Source: Pseudomonas sp. UBA4194
GTDB taxonomy: Bacteria; Pseudomonadota; Gammaproteobacteria; Pseudomonadales; Pseudomonadaceae
DNA: 12,865 nucleotides
Assembly (NCBI RefSeq): GCF_002379585.1
Contig: NZ_DFUE01000038.1
Coordinates: forward strand, 1 to 12,865
Direction: 5' to 3'
Positions within the stretch are counted from its first letter, which is position 1; the number at the start of each line of letters is the position of its first letter. The notes beneath the pieces are model-generated. The model did not search any database. It saw only the letters and a list, made by a program, of their open reading frames with translations, and had not been told where the DNA came from. Of this stretch, positions 6,436 through 12,865 are shown piece by piece. The position numbers were made by a program, and so were the translations under genes.

Positions 6436-7740
6436 TCACGTGAATAGCGTAATGGCACCAGTCAGCAAGGTGACCCCGGTCATCAACAGAGAAAGCAATA
6501 CCGCCCATTTGATGGTGGTTTTCTGAAAGTCCCCCAGGTCTCGGTCGATCATCCCCACCAGCAGTAGGGTGGAGGCTACCAGCGGGCTGATCTGGTGAAC
6601 CGGTTGGCCGAGAACCGACGCCCGAGCGATTTCGATCGGGCTTATACCGTACGCTGCCGCAGCATTGGCCAGGATGGGGACTACGCCGAAGTAATAGGCG
6701 TCATTGGAGAGCAAGAATGTCAGCGGCATGCTGGTGATTGCGACGACCAACGGGAACAGGTGCCCCCACGAAGGAGGAATGGTATTGACCAGCAATTGGG
6801 CAATGGCGTCGACCATTTTGGTGCCGGAGAATATGCCGGCGAACACCCCGGCGGCGAACACCAGCAGCACCACTACCATGGCATTGCCGGCGTGGGCGAG
6901 CATCCGCTCTTTCTGCAGATTCAGCCGGGGGTAGTTCATCACCAGGGCAATGACGAACCCCAGCAGAAAACTGATCACCGAGTGCAACGCACCGGTGACC
7001 AGACACACCATCACCGTCAACACCAGAATCAGGTTCGGGATGACCATCTTGGGATTCTTGTTTTCGCCATGGCCAACGATGGATTCGATGTAACAGTCGT
7101 CACCACCGCTGGACAGGTTCACCACGCCAATGCGCTTTCGCTCCCGCCGACCGAGCACGAACGCGGTATACAGCACGCCGAGGGCACCGACGGCCATGGT
7201 GGGAAGCAGTGGTATGAAGTACTCGGCCGCGTCCAATCCCAGCACGGCGATCACACGGGTTGCGGGACCACCCCAGGGGGTCATGCCGCCCATGACGCTC
7301 AGTGACAGCACACAGACGCTGGCCAGTATCATCGGGTTCATGCCGATGCGTTTGTACAACGGAAGCATGGCTGCGCAGGTGATCATGTAGGTCGTGGTGC
7401 CGTCGCCGTCCAGTGCGGTGGTCAACGAAAGCAGCGCCGAACCGATGGCGATCTTTACCGGGTCACCGTTTACCTTGCGCAAGATCATCTTGATCATCGG
7501 GTCGAACAATCCGGCGTCGAACAGCACACCGAAGAACAGAATCGCAAACAGCAGCAGGGCCGCCGACGGCGCGACCATCTTGATGCCGTCGAGCATCATC
7601 TTGTCGGTGGTCAATGCAAAGCTCGCGATGACCGAGAAGACCACCGGCACCACGATCAGCGCAACGATGGGTGAAAGCCGTTTCGCCATGATCAGGTAGG
7701 TAAATACCACGACCATCGATAAGCCGAGAAATGCCAACAT
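6436..7740 (-). CDS. CitMHS-family citrate-metal:proton symporter
   Basis: The product is an inner-membrane transporter of 434 residues, the normal length for the CitMHS family, whose known members import citrate or related tricarboxylates complexed with Mg2+, Ca2+ or other divalent metals. Eleven to twelve hydrophobic helices are visible from MLAFLGLSMVVVFTYLI to the C-terminal TGAITLF. Conserved-looking polar segments include LTTALDGDGTTTYMITCA and VMGGMTPWGGPATR. The frame extends to a GTG at 7797, but that adds a charged stretch with no ribosome site. The ATG at 7738-7740 with AAGAG 8 nt upstream is preferred. It is the last gene of the dehydrogenase/binding-protein run, 89 bp after the previous stop with no visible terminator between. 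The true substrate is inferred only from the family. Confidence 0.87.
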   Translation of the reverse strand: MLAFLGLSMVVVFTYLIMAKRLSPIVALIVVPVVFSVIASFALTTDKMMLDGIKMVAPSAALLLFAILFFGVLFDAGLFDPMIKMILRKVNGDPVKIAIGSALLSLTTALDGDGTTTYMITCAAMLPLYKRIGMNPMILASVCVLSLSVMGGMTPWGGPATRVIAVLGLDAAEYFIPLLPTMAVGALGVLYTAFVLGRRERKRIGVVNLSSGGDDCYIESIVGHGENKNPKMVIPNLILVLTVMVCLVTGALHSVISFLLGFVIALVMNYPRLNLQKERMLAHAGNAMVVVLLVFAAGVFAGIFSGTKMVDAIAQLLVNTIPPSWGHLFPLVVAITSMPLTFLLSNDAYYFGVVPILANAAAAYGISPIEIARASVLGQPVHQISPLVASTLLLVGMIDRDLGDFQKTTIKWAVLLSLLMTGVTLLTGAITLFT

Positions 7741-7829
7741 GTCAGTTACTCTTGTTTTTATTTGAGTGCCGCCGCTGCGCCGGATCAGGATTGCCACAGG
7801 GGGTTGATCATCAGGTGAAACACGGCCGG

Positions 7830-8558
7830 TCAGTCGGCGACGGTGGCGCCGACGATGCCGTGACGTTCCAGTGCCGCGGCAACGAAACCGCTGGCCTTGG
7901 CCCGCTCGACGAATCGTCGCAATTGCTCGGCTGCGTCCTCGCCGTAGCTGCGCGGTAGACCCATCGCCTGACGTATCTGCATGAAGCGGCCGGGCAATAA
8001 CCGCAGGCCGGGAAACCGCTTCGCATCGAACTCCAGTTGCTGTCTCACACCGGCTGCGACCTCTGCGGCCTGGGCCACGAACGTGTCGACAACGCTCGGC
8101 GAAGTGGCGGCACGAGTGATCGTTGCAGCGTTCAGTTCACGGGTCAGGTACAGGTCATAGGCACTGCCTTTGCCCACCACGACAGTCACGCCTGGCTGAT
8201 CGACCTCATCGTTGTGCTGCAATGGCGAGTCATCACGCACCAGGTAACAGCCCTCTATCAGCACATAGGGTTCGGTGAAAGCGAGTTGTTCGCCACGCAC
8301 GGGGTCAATCGCGAAGAAGCCGAAATCGGCGCGGCCGTCCGTGACTGCGGCAACGGATTCTCCGGCACTCTTGAACACCTGTAGCGCCACTGACACGCCG
8401 AGCTCAGCGGCAAAGGCCTGGGCCAGATCTACGGAAACACCTACCGCCGCGCCAGCTTCGTCCAGCCGCGCCAGGATTGGGTTTCCGACGTTAATGGCGG
8501 CGCGCAATGTGCCGGTCGGGGCGAAGAGGGCGGTCAATGCTGTATTCGATTGAGTCAT
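7830..8558 (-). CDS. Family-3 solute-binding-protein fold without a signal peptide
   Basis: The product is a 242-residue protein with the periplasmic binding protein family-3 pattern. It has TLRAAINVGNPIL at the start of lobe 1, G-SVDLAQAFAAELG near 40-54, then DGRADFGFFAIDPVRGEQLAFTEPY (74-98), where R88 is the residue that normally holds an amino-acid carboxylate. Lobe 2 begins around VVVGKGSAYDLY. No export signal precedes the fold: it starts MTQSNTALTALFAPTG. The ATG at 8556-8558 has GAGGGG 7 nt upstream. A GTG at 8573 and an ATG at 8564 are in frame but badly placed, and neither adds a signal. The start lies 12 nt past the dehydrogenase stop, and no ABC permease genes are nearby. Options are a cytosolic sensor or sequestration protein, or an enzyme on this fold, such as the cyclohexadienyl-dehydratase type. 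Function unknown. Confidence 0.8.
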   Translation of the reverse strand: MTQSNTALTALFAPTGTLRAAINVGNPILARLDEAGAAVGVSVDLAQAFAAELGVSVALQVFKSAGESVAAVTDGRADFGFFAIDPVRGEQLAFTEPYVLIEGCYLVRDDSPLQHNDEVDQPGVTVVVGKGSAYDLYLTRELNAATITRAATSPSVVDTFVAQAAEVAAGVRQQLEFDAKRFPGLRLLPGRFMQIRQAMGLPRSYGEDAAEQLRRFVERAKASGFVAAALERHGIVGATVAD

Positions 8559-8569
8559 GTCCATGCCCC

Positions 8570-9616
8570 TCACGCTGTCCGGCTGGCATATTGATCCAGC
8601 AGGGCCCGGGTGGCCGCATCGACCGGTACGCCTTCCTGCAGGTAGCGCTGCATTTTCTGCAGCTCTATTTCGCCAGGTACCAGGACAGGGGCTACTCGGT
8701 CGATGGCGGGGCTCTGGTGCAAAATCGATGCGAAGTCGGTCATCCGCGCTTTCAGCCAGTCGCTGGAACCCAGCCGGCGGGTGTCCACCAGGATGAAGAA
8801 GTGCCCCAGGTTCTGCGGCTCATCGGGCGCGTCGACCCACGACTTCACATGGGTCAGGTAGGCCGCGTCCGATAGCAGCCCGGCCAACAGATCGACCACC
8901 AGTGCCAGGCCATACCCCTTATGGCCGCCAATCGGTAACAGGAAGCCGTCCAGGGCGGCGCGCGGGTCGGTGGTAGGTCTGCCCGCGGCGTCGGTCGCCC
9001 AGGTCTCGGGAATAGGTTGTCCAGCCTTGAGCGCATTGCGAATTTTCGCGCGAGCCACCACGCTCATTGCCATGTCCAGCATGAAATGATTGCCATCGGG
9101 GTTGGGTACGCCAAAGCCCAGTGGACTATTGCCCAGTCGCGCATCACTGCCACCGGACGGCGCAATCGTGGTTGTGGCGTTGCTGCCGATGATGCTGGCA
9201 AACCCTTGTTCGGCGGCTATGTAGGCATACGGTGAGATGGGCCCGAAGTGGTTGCTGCCCCGCGCCAGTACCAGGCTGATGCCGAACTGCCTGGCCAGTT
9301 CGATGCCGGCTTCCAATGCAGCCATGCCCACCAGCGGGCCGACCGCGTTGCGTCCGTCCACGCGCGCTATCGCTGGGGCGATCGTCTCCACCAGCGGGTC
9401 CGCCGTGGCGCTGATGCCCCCCGATTCAAGCCGCTCGCCGTAGGACTCGATACGGCTCAAACCGTGGGTGGTCAAACCGAAAAGATCCGCCAGTACCAAT
9501 ACCTGGGCCACTTTCTGGGCAGCAGGCTCGGTCAGCCCCAGTCCCTGGAATGCCTGACGCCCAAGTTGACGAAGTTCATCGACGGGCGCGGTAAGAAGTT
9601 CTTTCTTATTGTTCAT
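8570..9616 (-). CDS. Malate/L-lactate dehydrogenase-2 family NAD(P)-dependent oxidoreductase
   Basis: The product is a cytoplasmic 348-residue enzyme of the LDH2/MDH2 family, unrelated to Rossmann malate dehydrogenases. Family marks are ADLFGLTTHGLSR (43-55, with H51), GSNHFG (120-125, H123), a GNSPLGFGVP cofactor loop (162-171), DMAMSVVARAKI (181-192) and GGHKGYGLALVVDLL (230-244). The family covers malate, sulfolactate and ureidoglycolate dehydrogenases as well as 1-piperideine-2-carboxylate/1-pyrroline-2-carboxylate reductase. These cannot be separated by eye. The CitMHS gene downstream favours a hydroxy di- or tricarboxylic acid; the hydroxyproline operon further away keeps the cyclic imino acid option alive. 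An in-frame TGA directly precedes the ATG, so the start cannot be further upstream. The ribosome site is weak (GAG about 11 nt upstream). It is the first gene of its operon, divergent from the LysR gene. Confidence 0.88.
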   Translation of the reverse strand: MNNKKELLTAPVDELRQLGRQAFQGLGLTEPAAQKVAQVLVLADLFGLTTHGLSRIESYGERLESGGISATADPLVETIAPAIARVDGRNAVGPLVGMAALEAGIELARQFGISLVLARGSNHFGPISPYAYIAAEQGFASIIGSNATTTIAPSGGSDARLGNSPLGFGVPNPDGNHFMLDMAMSVVARAKIRNALKAGQPIPETWATDAAGRPTTDPRAALDGFLLPIGGHKGYGLALVVDLLAGLLSDAAYLTHVKSWVDAPDEPQNLGHFFILVDTRRLGSSDWLKARMTDFASILHQSPAIDRVAPVLVPGEIELQKMQRYLQEGVPVDAATRALLDQYASRTA

Positions 9617-9693
9617 TCACATGTACTCGCGTTCATCCGGTCAGGCAGGCGTCGCCCTGCGCAATAACTCGGCGGTAATTGAAATAGCTGAAA

Positions 9694-9703
9694 GGTCATG
9701 ACC
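9694..9703. promoter_or_regulatory. Palindrome in the LysR/dehydrogenase intergenic region
   Basis: GGTCATGACC is a perfect 10-bp palindrome in the 184-bp divergent intergenic region. It is followed directly by a second small inverted repeat, ACCCA-TCCGG-TGGGT (9701-9715). Position suits an operator, but neither has the usual T-N11-A shape of a LysR site. Confidence 0.35.
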
Positions 9704-9732
9704 CATCCGGTGGGTTCGGATGTGGCTGCGAG

Positions 9733-9761
9733 TTGACAGATTGGCGAGCGGGCATTAAAAA
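9733..9761 (+). promoter_or_regulatory. Sigma-70 promoter candidate for the LysR gene
   Basis: A perfect -35 (TTGACA, 9733-9738), a 17-bp spacer and a weaker -10 (TAAAAA, 9756-9761) stand about 40 bp before the LysR ATG. The surrounding DNA is much richer in A/T than the neighbouring genes. A T-N11-A arrangement (T9763 to A9775) lies just downstream and could be an autoregulatory site, though its symmetry is poor. Confidence 0.55.
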
Positions 9762-9800
9762 GTAAATTGCAAATAAAAGTGTTATCTATGAGTGAATCGC

Positions 9801-10688
9801 ATGAATTTCGATCTGGCTGACTTGCGTGGTTTTCTCGCGGTCGCCGACCACGGCGGGTTCAGCGCCGCCGCCAAAGCGTTGCACCTGTCCCAGTCGGCAC
9901 TGTCGCGGCGTGTCGACAAGTTGGAACAGGCGCTGGGTGTACACCTCTTCGACCGCACCACCCGACGGGTCGAACTGTCCACGGTCGGCCGAGGGTTCGT
10001 ACCCAAGGCGAGGAACGTTCTGAACGAACTCGACCACGCGCTGATCGGCTTCCACGACCTTTCATATCGCCTGTCCGGAGAAGTGACTATCGCCTGCGTG
10101 CCTTCTGCGGTGGCGTACTTCTTGCCGGATGTGATCCGCCAGTACCACGCGAAGTACCCTGGCATTCGTATTCGGGTCAACGATGAGTCGTCATCCGTCA
10201 TCCTGACCGTCGTGGCCAGAGGTGAAGCCGACTTCGGGCTGACGTACATCGGTACCCAGGACCCGGAGATTGTCTTCCAGCCCTTGCTGGAGGAGGCGTT
10301 CGTTGTCGCCCTCAGGGTTGGTCATCCCTTGGCCAAGCGCAAATCGCTGACCTGGGATGACCTGTCCAATACCGATTACATCAGCCTGGCGCAGGGAAGT
10401 GGCAACCGCTTTCTGATCGACCAGGCTCTTGCCCAGCGCGATATCCGCCCTCGGTCATTCTGTGAGGTCAAGCACGTACCGGCACTGGTCAGCCTGGTAG
10501 AAGCGGGACTGGGCATAGGCGTGGTACCGAAGCTGGCAATGCCGAGCAATGGCCACGCCACGCTGATCACTCGCCCACTGAAAGATCCTTCGATCAGCCG
10601 GACGCTGGGGCTGATATCCCGACGGGGCAGGGCGTTGTCTCCGGTCGCACAGCTTTTATTCGATCTCTTGATGGGTATTCGCAAGTAG
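9801..10688 (+). CDS. LysR-family transcriptional regulator
   Basis: The product is a 295-residue regulator with an N-terminal winged helix-turn-helix (residues 3-62, with GGFSAAAKALHLSQSALSRR and HLFDRTTRRVELSTVG). The linker helix follows. A two-lobed effector-binding domain begins around residue 90 (GEVTIACVPSAVAYFLPDVI) and includes GEADFGLTYIG and VSLVEAGLGIGVVPKLA. Length is standard. An in-frame GTG at 9792 is possible, but the ATG at 9801 gives the usual LysR N-terminus (MNFDLADLRGFLAVADHGGF). It diverges from the dehydrogenase/binding-protein/CitMHS genes, the classic arrangement for a LysR activator responding to the operon's substrate and repressing its own gene. The inducer is not known. 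Confidence 0.93.
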   Translation: MNFDLADLRGFLAVADHGGFSAAAKALHLSQSALSRRVDKLEQALGVHLFDRTTRRVELSTVGRGFVPKARNVLNELDHALIGFHDLSYRLSGEVTIACVPSAVAYFLPDVIRQYHAKYPGIRIRVNDESSSVILTVVARGEADFGLTYIGTQDPEIVFQPLLEEAFVVALRVGHPLAKRKSLTWDDLSNTDYISLAQGSGNRFLIDQALAQRDIRPRSFCEVKHVPALVSLVEAGLGIGVVPKLAMPSNGHATLITRPLKDPSISRTLGLISRRGRALSPVAQLLFDLLMGIRK

Positions 10689-10818
10689 ACGAAATTGGGC
10701 TCGGCCGTGGTGGACGGCGGCCAGGTGATCACTTCGCTCTACCTTTCGTCCGCTCTCCCGAGCAGACAGGCAAGCCCAGGGTCAACACATCACCGAACGT
10801 TGTGTTCAGGAGATGCCG

Positions 10819-11253
10819 ATGAAAACCCTCATGACCTCAATGGCGTTGTTGCTTGGCATGGCCGGCACCCAGGTAATGGCCGACACCTCAAACCCTTTGG
10901 CTGCCGAACGCTGGAAGTCTCGACCATTGATCGTGGTGGCCCCCAACGACCGGGATGAGAGCTGGCGCACGTTTCAGGAAGAGTTGATGCAGCCTGCCAA
11001 CCGCGAGGCCTTCATCGAACGGGAAATGGTCCTGTACACCGTGATCGACGGCGTCGGCCAACGAAATGGCGAGCCATTGAGCCCACAAGCCACCTTGGCG
11101 CTCTTGAAGAAGCTGGATGTAGAACCTGGTGGCCCGACCCGCTTGCTGCTGGTAGGCAAGGACGGCGGCACCAAGATCGACCAGCGCGCTCCCCTGGATG
11201 CCAGCGCGATCTTTGCCACCATCGACAAGATGCCCATGCGCCAGAAGCCGTGA
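10819..11253 (+). CDS. Small exported DUF4174 protein
   Basis: The product is a 144-residue secreted protein with signal peptide MKTLMTSMALLLGMAGTQVMA (likely cut VMA|DTS). The mature part fits the DUF4174 pattern: RWKSRPLIVVAPNDRDESW near the start, a middle helix region with REAFIEREMVLYTVIDG, and the C-terminal GKDGGTKIDQRAPLDASAIFATIDKMPMRQ. There is no cysteine in the mature protein, so no thiol chemistry is expected even if the fold is thioredoxin-like. Its function is not known. The ATG at 10819 lies 6 nt after AGGAG. The in-frame ATG at 10813 directly abuts that site and is rejected. It is a single gene, 130 bp after the LysR stop and convergent with the MFS gene. Confidence 0.83.
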   Translation: MKTLMTSMALLLGMAGTQVMADTSNPLAAERWKSRPLIVVAPNDRDESWRTFQEELMQPANREAFIEREMVLYTVIDGVGQRNGEPLSPQATLALLKKLDVEPGGPTRLLLVGKDGGTKIDQRAPLDASAIFATIDKMPMRQKP

Positions 11254-11330
11254 CTCTCAACCTGGGTACCGCAGCCAGATTGCCGGGGACTCCACTACGG
11301 GGATCTGGGCGGGCTAAACCGTCGATTCAG

Positions 11331-12563
11331 TCATGCGGTGCGGCGCAACAACCCCTGCTGCACCCGCCAGACCAGGTACCCCGCCACCAACGTGGTGGCG
11401 CTCAGCACGTAACCGACCACTTCGAAGTGCTGCAGCTTGCCATCGACACCGATCACCACCACATGCCCGGCCAGCAATGCGGCAAAGCCCCCTGACAGCT
11501 GTTGGATGGCCGAGCTTACGGCATTGAACGCACCCCGGTGGGAAGGCTCCGGTACGCCGGCCACCATGGCCTGGAAGGGGATAAGACGGGAGAAAATCCC
11601 CACGAACAGAACCGCGTTGACCAAGATCACCCAAGGCAACGGCACGTTGGACAGGTGCGTGTAGATCGTCACCATGACGATGGTCAGGGCGCTGCCGACG
11701 TAGAACACCGGGAGTTTGCCGAACCCATCGCTGGCGCGGCCGATCAGCGGGCCGGTGACAATCGTGCACAGGCCGGTAAGCAGGTAGACGGTGGGCAGGC
11801 TGGCGGTATCGATGCCCAGGTTGTTGACCGTGAATGCGCTGCTGAACGGCATCAGCATGAAGCCGCCCGTGGTGAGCAGCGCAGTGGCGGCAAAGGCCGC
11901 CCAGTGCTGGGGCGTGGCCAGCGTGTTGAGCAGGTGCCCAAAAGCACTGTGTTCCTGCTGGGCTGCGAGGTGGCCGGTAACCGGGCGCATCGTCAACAGT
12001 ATGACCAGACCGCCGGCGGCACCCATGGCCGCCAGCAGCAGGAAGGGCGCATGCCAGCCCCAATGGTTGGCCAGATACAGGCCAACAGGAAGACCGAGCA
12101 CCTGGCTGGCGGCAAATGCGGTTTGAATCACGCCCATGACGCGCCCGCGCGATTGCGGCGCGAACAGGTCGGCGGCGATTGCCAGCACAATCGAGCCGAT
12201 CACCCCGGCGAACAGGCCGGTCACTACCCGCGCGAGTAGCAACGTTTCGAAGCTGTTCGCCAAGCCGCACCACAAGGTGCCGACGACGAAGCCGCTGTAG
12301 AAGAACAGCAGCAGTTTCTTGCGATCGAAACGATCGGCAAAACCCGCGGTGAGCAGGCCGGAAACGCCGGCGCTGAAGGCATACAGGCTGACCACCAGAC
12401 TGAATTGCTGGGCCGTCATGCTTAGCGCCGGCATGATCATCGCGCCGAGCGGGGCCATGAGCATGAAGTCGATGATGACGGCGAATTGCAGGGTCGCCAG
12501 CAGGCCAACGACGAATTTTTGATAGCGGCTGAAGGGCGTCAGAGCAGGGACTGCGGTGATCAT
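11331..12563 (-). CDS. MFS transporter, 12-helix DHA1-like
   Basis: The product is an inner-membrane major facilitator of 410 residues with about twelve hydrophobic helices in two bundles. The family motif A is visible in loop 2-3 (GFADRFDRKK, 74-83), and the equivalent in the second half is GRASDGFGKLP. ARVVTGLFAGVIGSIVLAI in helix 4 resembles motif B of drug:H+ antiporters. It starts with a short cytoplasmic segment (MITAVPALTPFSRYQKF). The ATG at 12561-12563 has only a weak ribosome site (GAG 7 nt upstream). The substrate is unknown; drug or metabolite efflux is typical of such proteins. It is monocistronic as far as seen, with a 77-bp gap to the convergent DUF4174 gene in which I saw no clear terminator. 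Confidence 0.9.
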   Translation of the reverse strand: MITAVPALTPFSRYQKFVVGLLATLQFAVIIDFMLMAPLGAMIMPALSMTAQQFSLVVSLYAFSAGVSGLLTAGFADRFDRKKLLLFFYSGFVVGTLWCGLANSFETLLLARVVTGLFAGVIGSIVLAIAADLFAPQSRGRVMGVIQTAFAASQVLGLPVGLYLANHWGWHAPFLLLAAMGAAGGLVILLTMRPVTGHLAAQQEHSAFGHLLNTLATPQHWAAFAATALLTTGGFMLMPFSSAFTVNNLGIDTASLPTVYLLTGLCTIVTGPLIGRASDGFGKLPVFYVGSALTIVMVTIYTHLSNVPLPWVILVNAVLFVGIFSRLIPFQAMVAGVPEPSHRGAFNAVSSAIQQLSGGFAALLAGHVVVIGVDGKLQHFEVVGYVLSATTLVAGYLVWRVQQGLLRRTA

Positions 12564-12638
12564 CGTTGGACTCGAGCAGGAGTTGGGGGGGATGCGAGCG
12601 CCTCATCATGGGCGAAAACCACCGGCTAAAACACCCCT

Positions 12639-12660
12639 GTAGCAGCGGATTCATCCGCGT
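12639..12660 (+). repeat. REP-like palindromic element
   Basis: A GTAG head is followed by a perfect 6-bp hairpin GCGGAT-TC-ATCCGC. A GTRG tetranucleotide followed by an imperfect palindrome is the form of Pseudomonas REP elements mobilised by RAYT (TnpA-REP) transposases. This copy is single, about 75 bp upstream of the MFS start. No RAYT gene is in the window. Confidence 0.65.
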
Positions 12661-12693
12661 CGGGCCCCTCGCGCAAATGGCCCCTGGGGACCT

Positions 12694-12739
12694 GCGGTGA
12701 ATGGTCCCCTCACCCCAGCCCTCTCCCTGAGGGAGAGGG
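12694..12739 (+). repeat. Dispersed repeat, right copy, with a perfect hairpin
   Basis: Bases 12694-12722 are the inverted counterpart of 17-45. They run into a perfect 9-bp hairpin with arms CCCTCTCCC (12719-12727) and GGGAGAGGG (12731-12739) around a TGA loop. It resembles the CTCACCCCAGCCCTCTCCC intergenic elements common in Pseudomonas genomes. Confidence 0.75.
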
Positions 12740-12865
12740 GGCCAAGAGCAGATCGCGGTGTGACGGATGCCGGTGATCGGCCCCACTTTCCCAGGAAGAG
12801 GGAGAGGGCCAAGAGCAGAACGCGGTGTGACGGATGCCGGTGATCGGCTCCCTCTCCCCCAGCAA
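12731..12865 (+). repeat. Tandem repeat, about 67-69 bp period, cut by the window end
   Basis: Two units are seen, 12731-12784 and 12800-12851. They share GGGAGAGGG, CCAAGAGCAGA, CGCGGTGTGACGG and ATGCCGGTGATCGG. They differ by two G residues, one T/A and one C/T. Each unit is preceded or followed by a pyrimidine-rich stretch (CCCTCTCCC or degenerate CCCACTTTCCC) that can pair with the purine arm. A CCCTCTCCCCC at 12850-12860 suggests a third unit beginning at the edge. Confidence 0.8.

Larger units (their letters stand above)
12564..12865. other. Non-coding region with clustered repeats
   Basis: About 300 bp with no credible gene. It holds, in order, the 5' flank of the MFS gene, a REP-like hairpin, a dispersed repeat with a strong hairpin, and two copies of a tandem unit. 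Reading frames that cross it have no family features and overlap the repeats. Confidence 0.8.

Noticed and set aside
7741..7797. Longer N-terminus for the CitMHS protein from a GTG at 7797
   Set aside because: The added residues are charged and unlike the family, and no ribosome site precedes the GTG. The ATG at 7740 gives the standard length.
10689..10818. Intrinsic terminator after the LysR gene (GGCCG...CGGCC around 10703-10722)
   Set aside because: The arms are only five bases with a 10-base loop and no T-run follows.
11314..12786. 490-codon open frame on the minus strand
   Set aside because: It overlaps the MFS gene out of frame and starts inside the repeat region. The sequence is Arg/Pro/Gly-rich shadow; the 410-residue MFS frame is the real gene.
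12731..12865. CRISPR array
   Set aside because: The units adjoin with short degenerate pyrimidine/purine hairpins, there are no unique spacers of constant length, and no cas genes are near.

Overview
The window looks like chromosomal DNA of a Pseudomonas of the P. fluorescens/P. putida type. The reasons are the high-GC coding style, the close match of the hydroxyproline genes to known Pseudomonas enzymes, the TonB receptor/LysR/MFS content, and the REP-like and 'CCCTCACCCCAGCCCTCTCCC'-type intergenic repeats. I could not run any search, so the genus is an inference. Nine protein genes cover almost all of the sequence. I saw no RNA gene, phage, insertion sequence, CRISPR or integrase.

Region 1 (70-3261, minus strand) is a compact 4-hydroxyproline catabolic operon in the order epimerase (hypE), deaminase (hypD), FAD-dependent D-hydroxyproline oxidase/dehydrogenase (hypO). 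Together they turn trans-4-hydroxy-L-proline into alpha-ketoglutarate semialdehyde. The dehydrogenase that would finish the route, a transporter and a regulator are not in the window.

Region 2 (3386-6423) is a divergent pair: a secreted DUF4198 protein (minus) and a TonB-dependent outer-membrane receptor (plus). The 138 bp between them carries a good Zur-type operator (GTTATAACATAAC), overlapped by a second perfect inverted repeat. This points to zinc, or another metal or metallophore, as the cargo, with the DUF4198 protein as a periplasmic partner.

Region 3 (6436-10688) is a probable catabolic unit. A LysR regulator (plus) diverges from a three-gene minus-strand run: a malate/lactate dehydrogenase-2 family oxidoreductase, a solute-binding-protein-fold protein without a signal peptide, and a CitMHS-family citrate-metal transporter. 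A 2-hydroxy acid or a di/tricarboxylate would fit as substrate; a cyclic imino acid substrate for the dehydrogenase cannot be excluded.

Region 4 (10819-12563) holds a small secreted DUF4174 protein (plus), convergent with a 12-helix MFS transporter (minus).

Region 5 (12564-12865) is non-coding. It holds a REP-like hairpin, a dispersed repeat with a strong hairpin, and a tandem repeat of about 67-69 bp that runs up to the window end. An inverted copy of the dispersed repeat lies at the extreme left end (17-45), so the gene block is bracketed by copies of one repeat family.

Most of the content is recognisable. The points that most deserve follow-up are the Zur-like DUF4198/TonB divergon and the signal-less binding protein coupled to the dehydrogenase and CitMHS genes.
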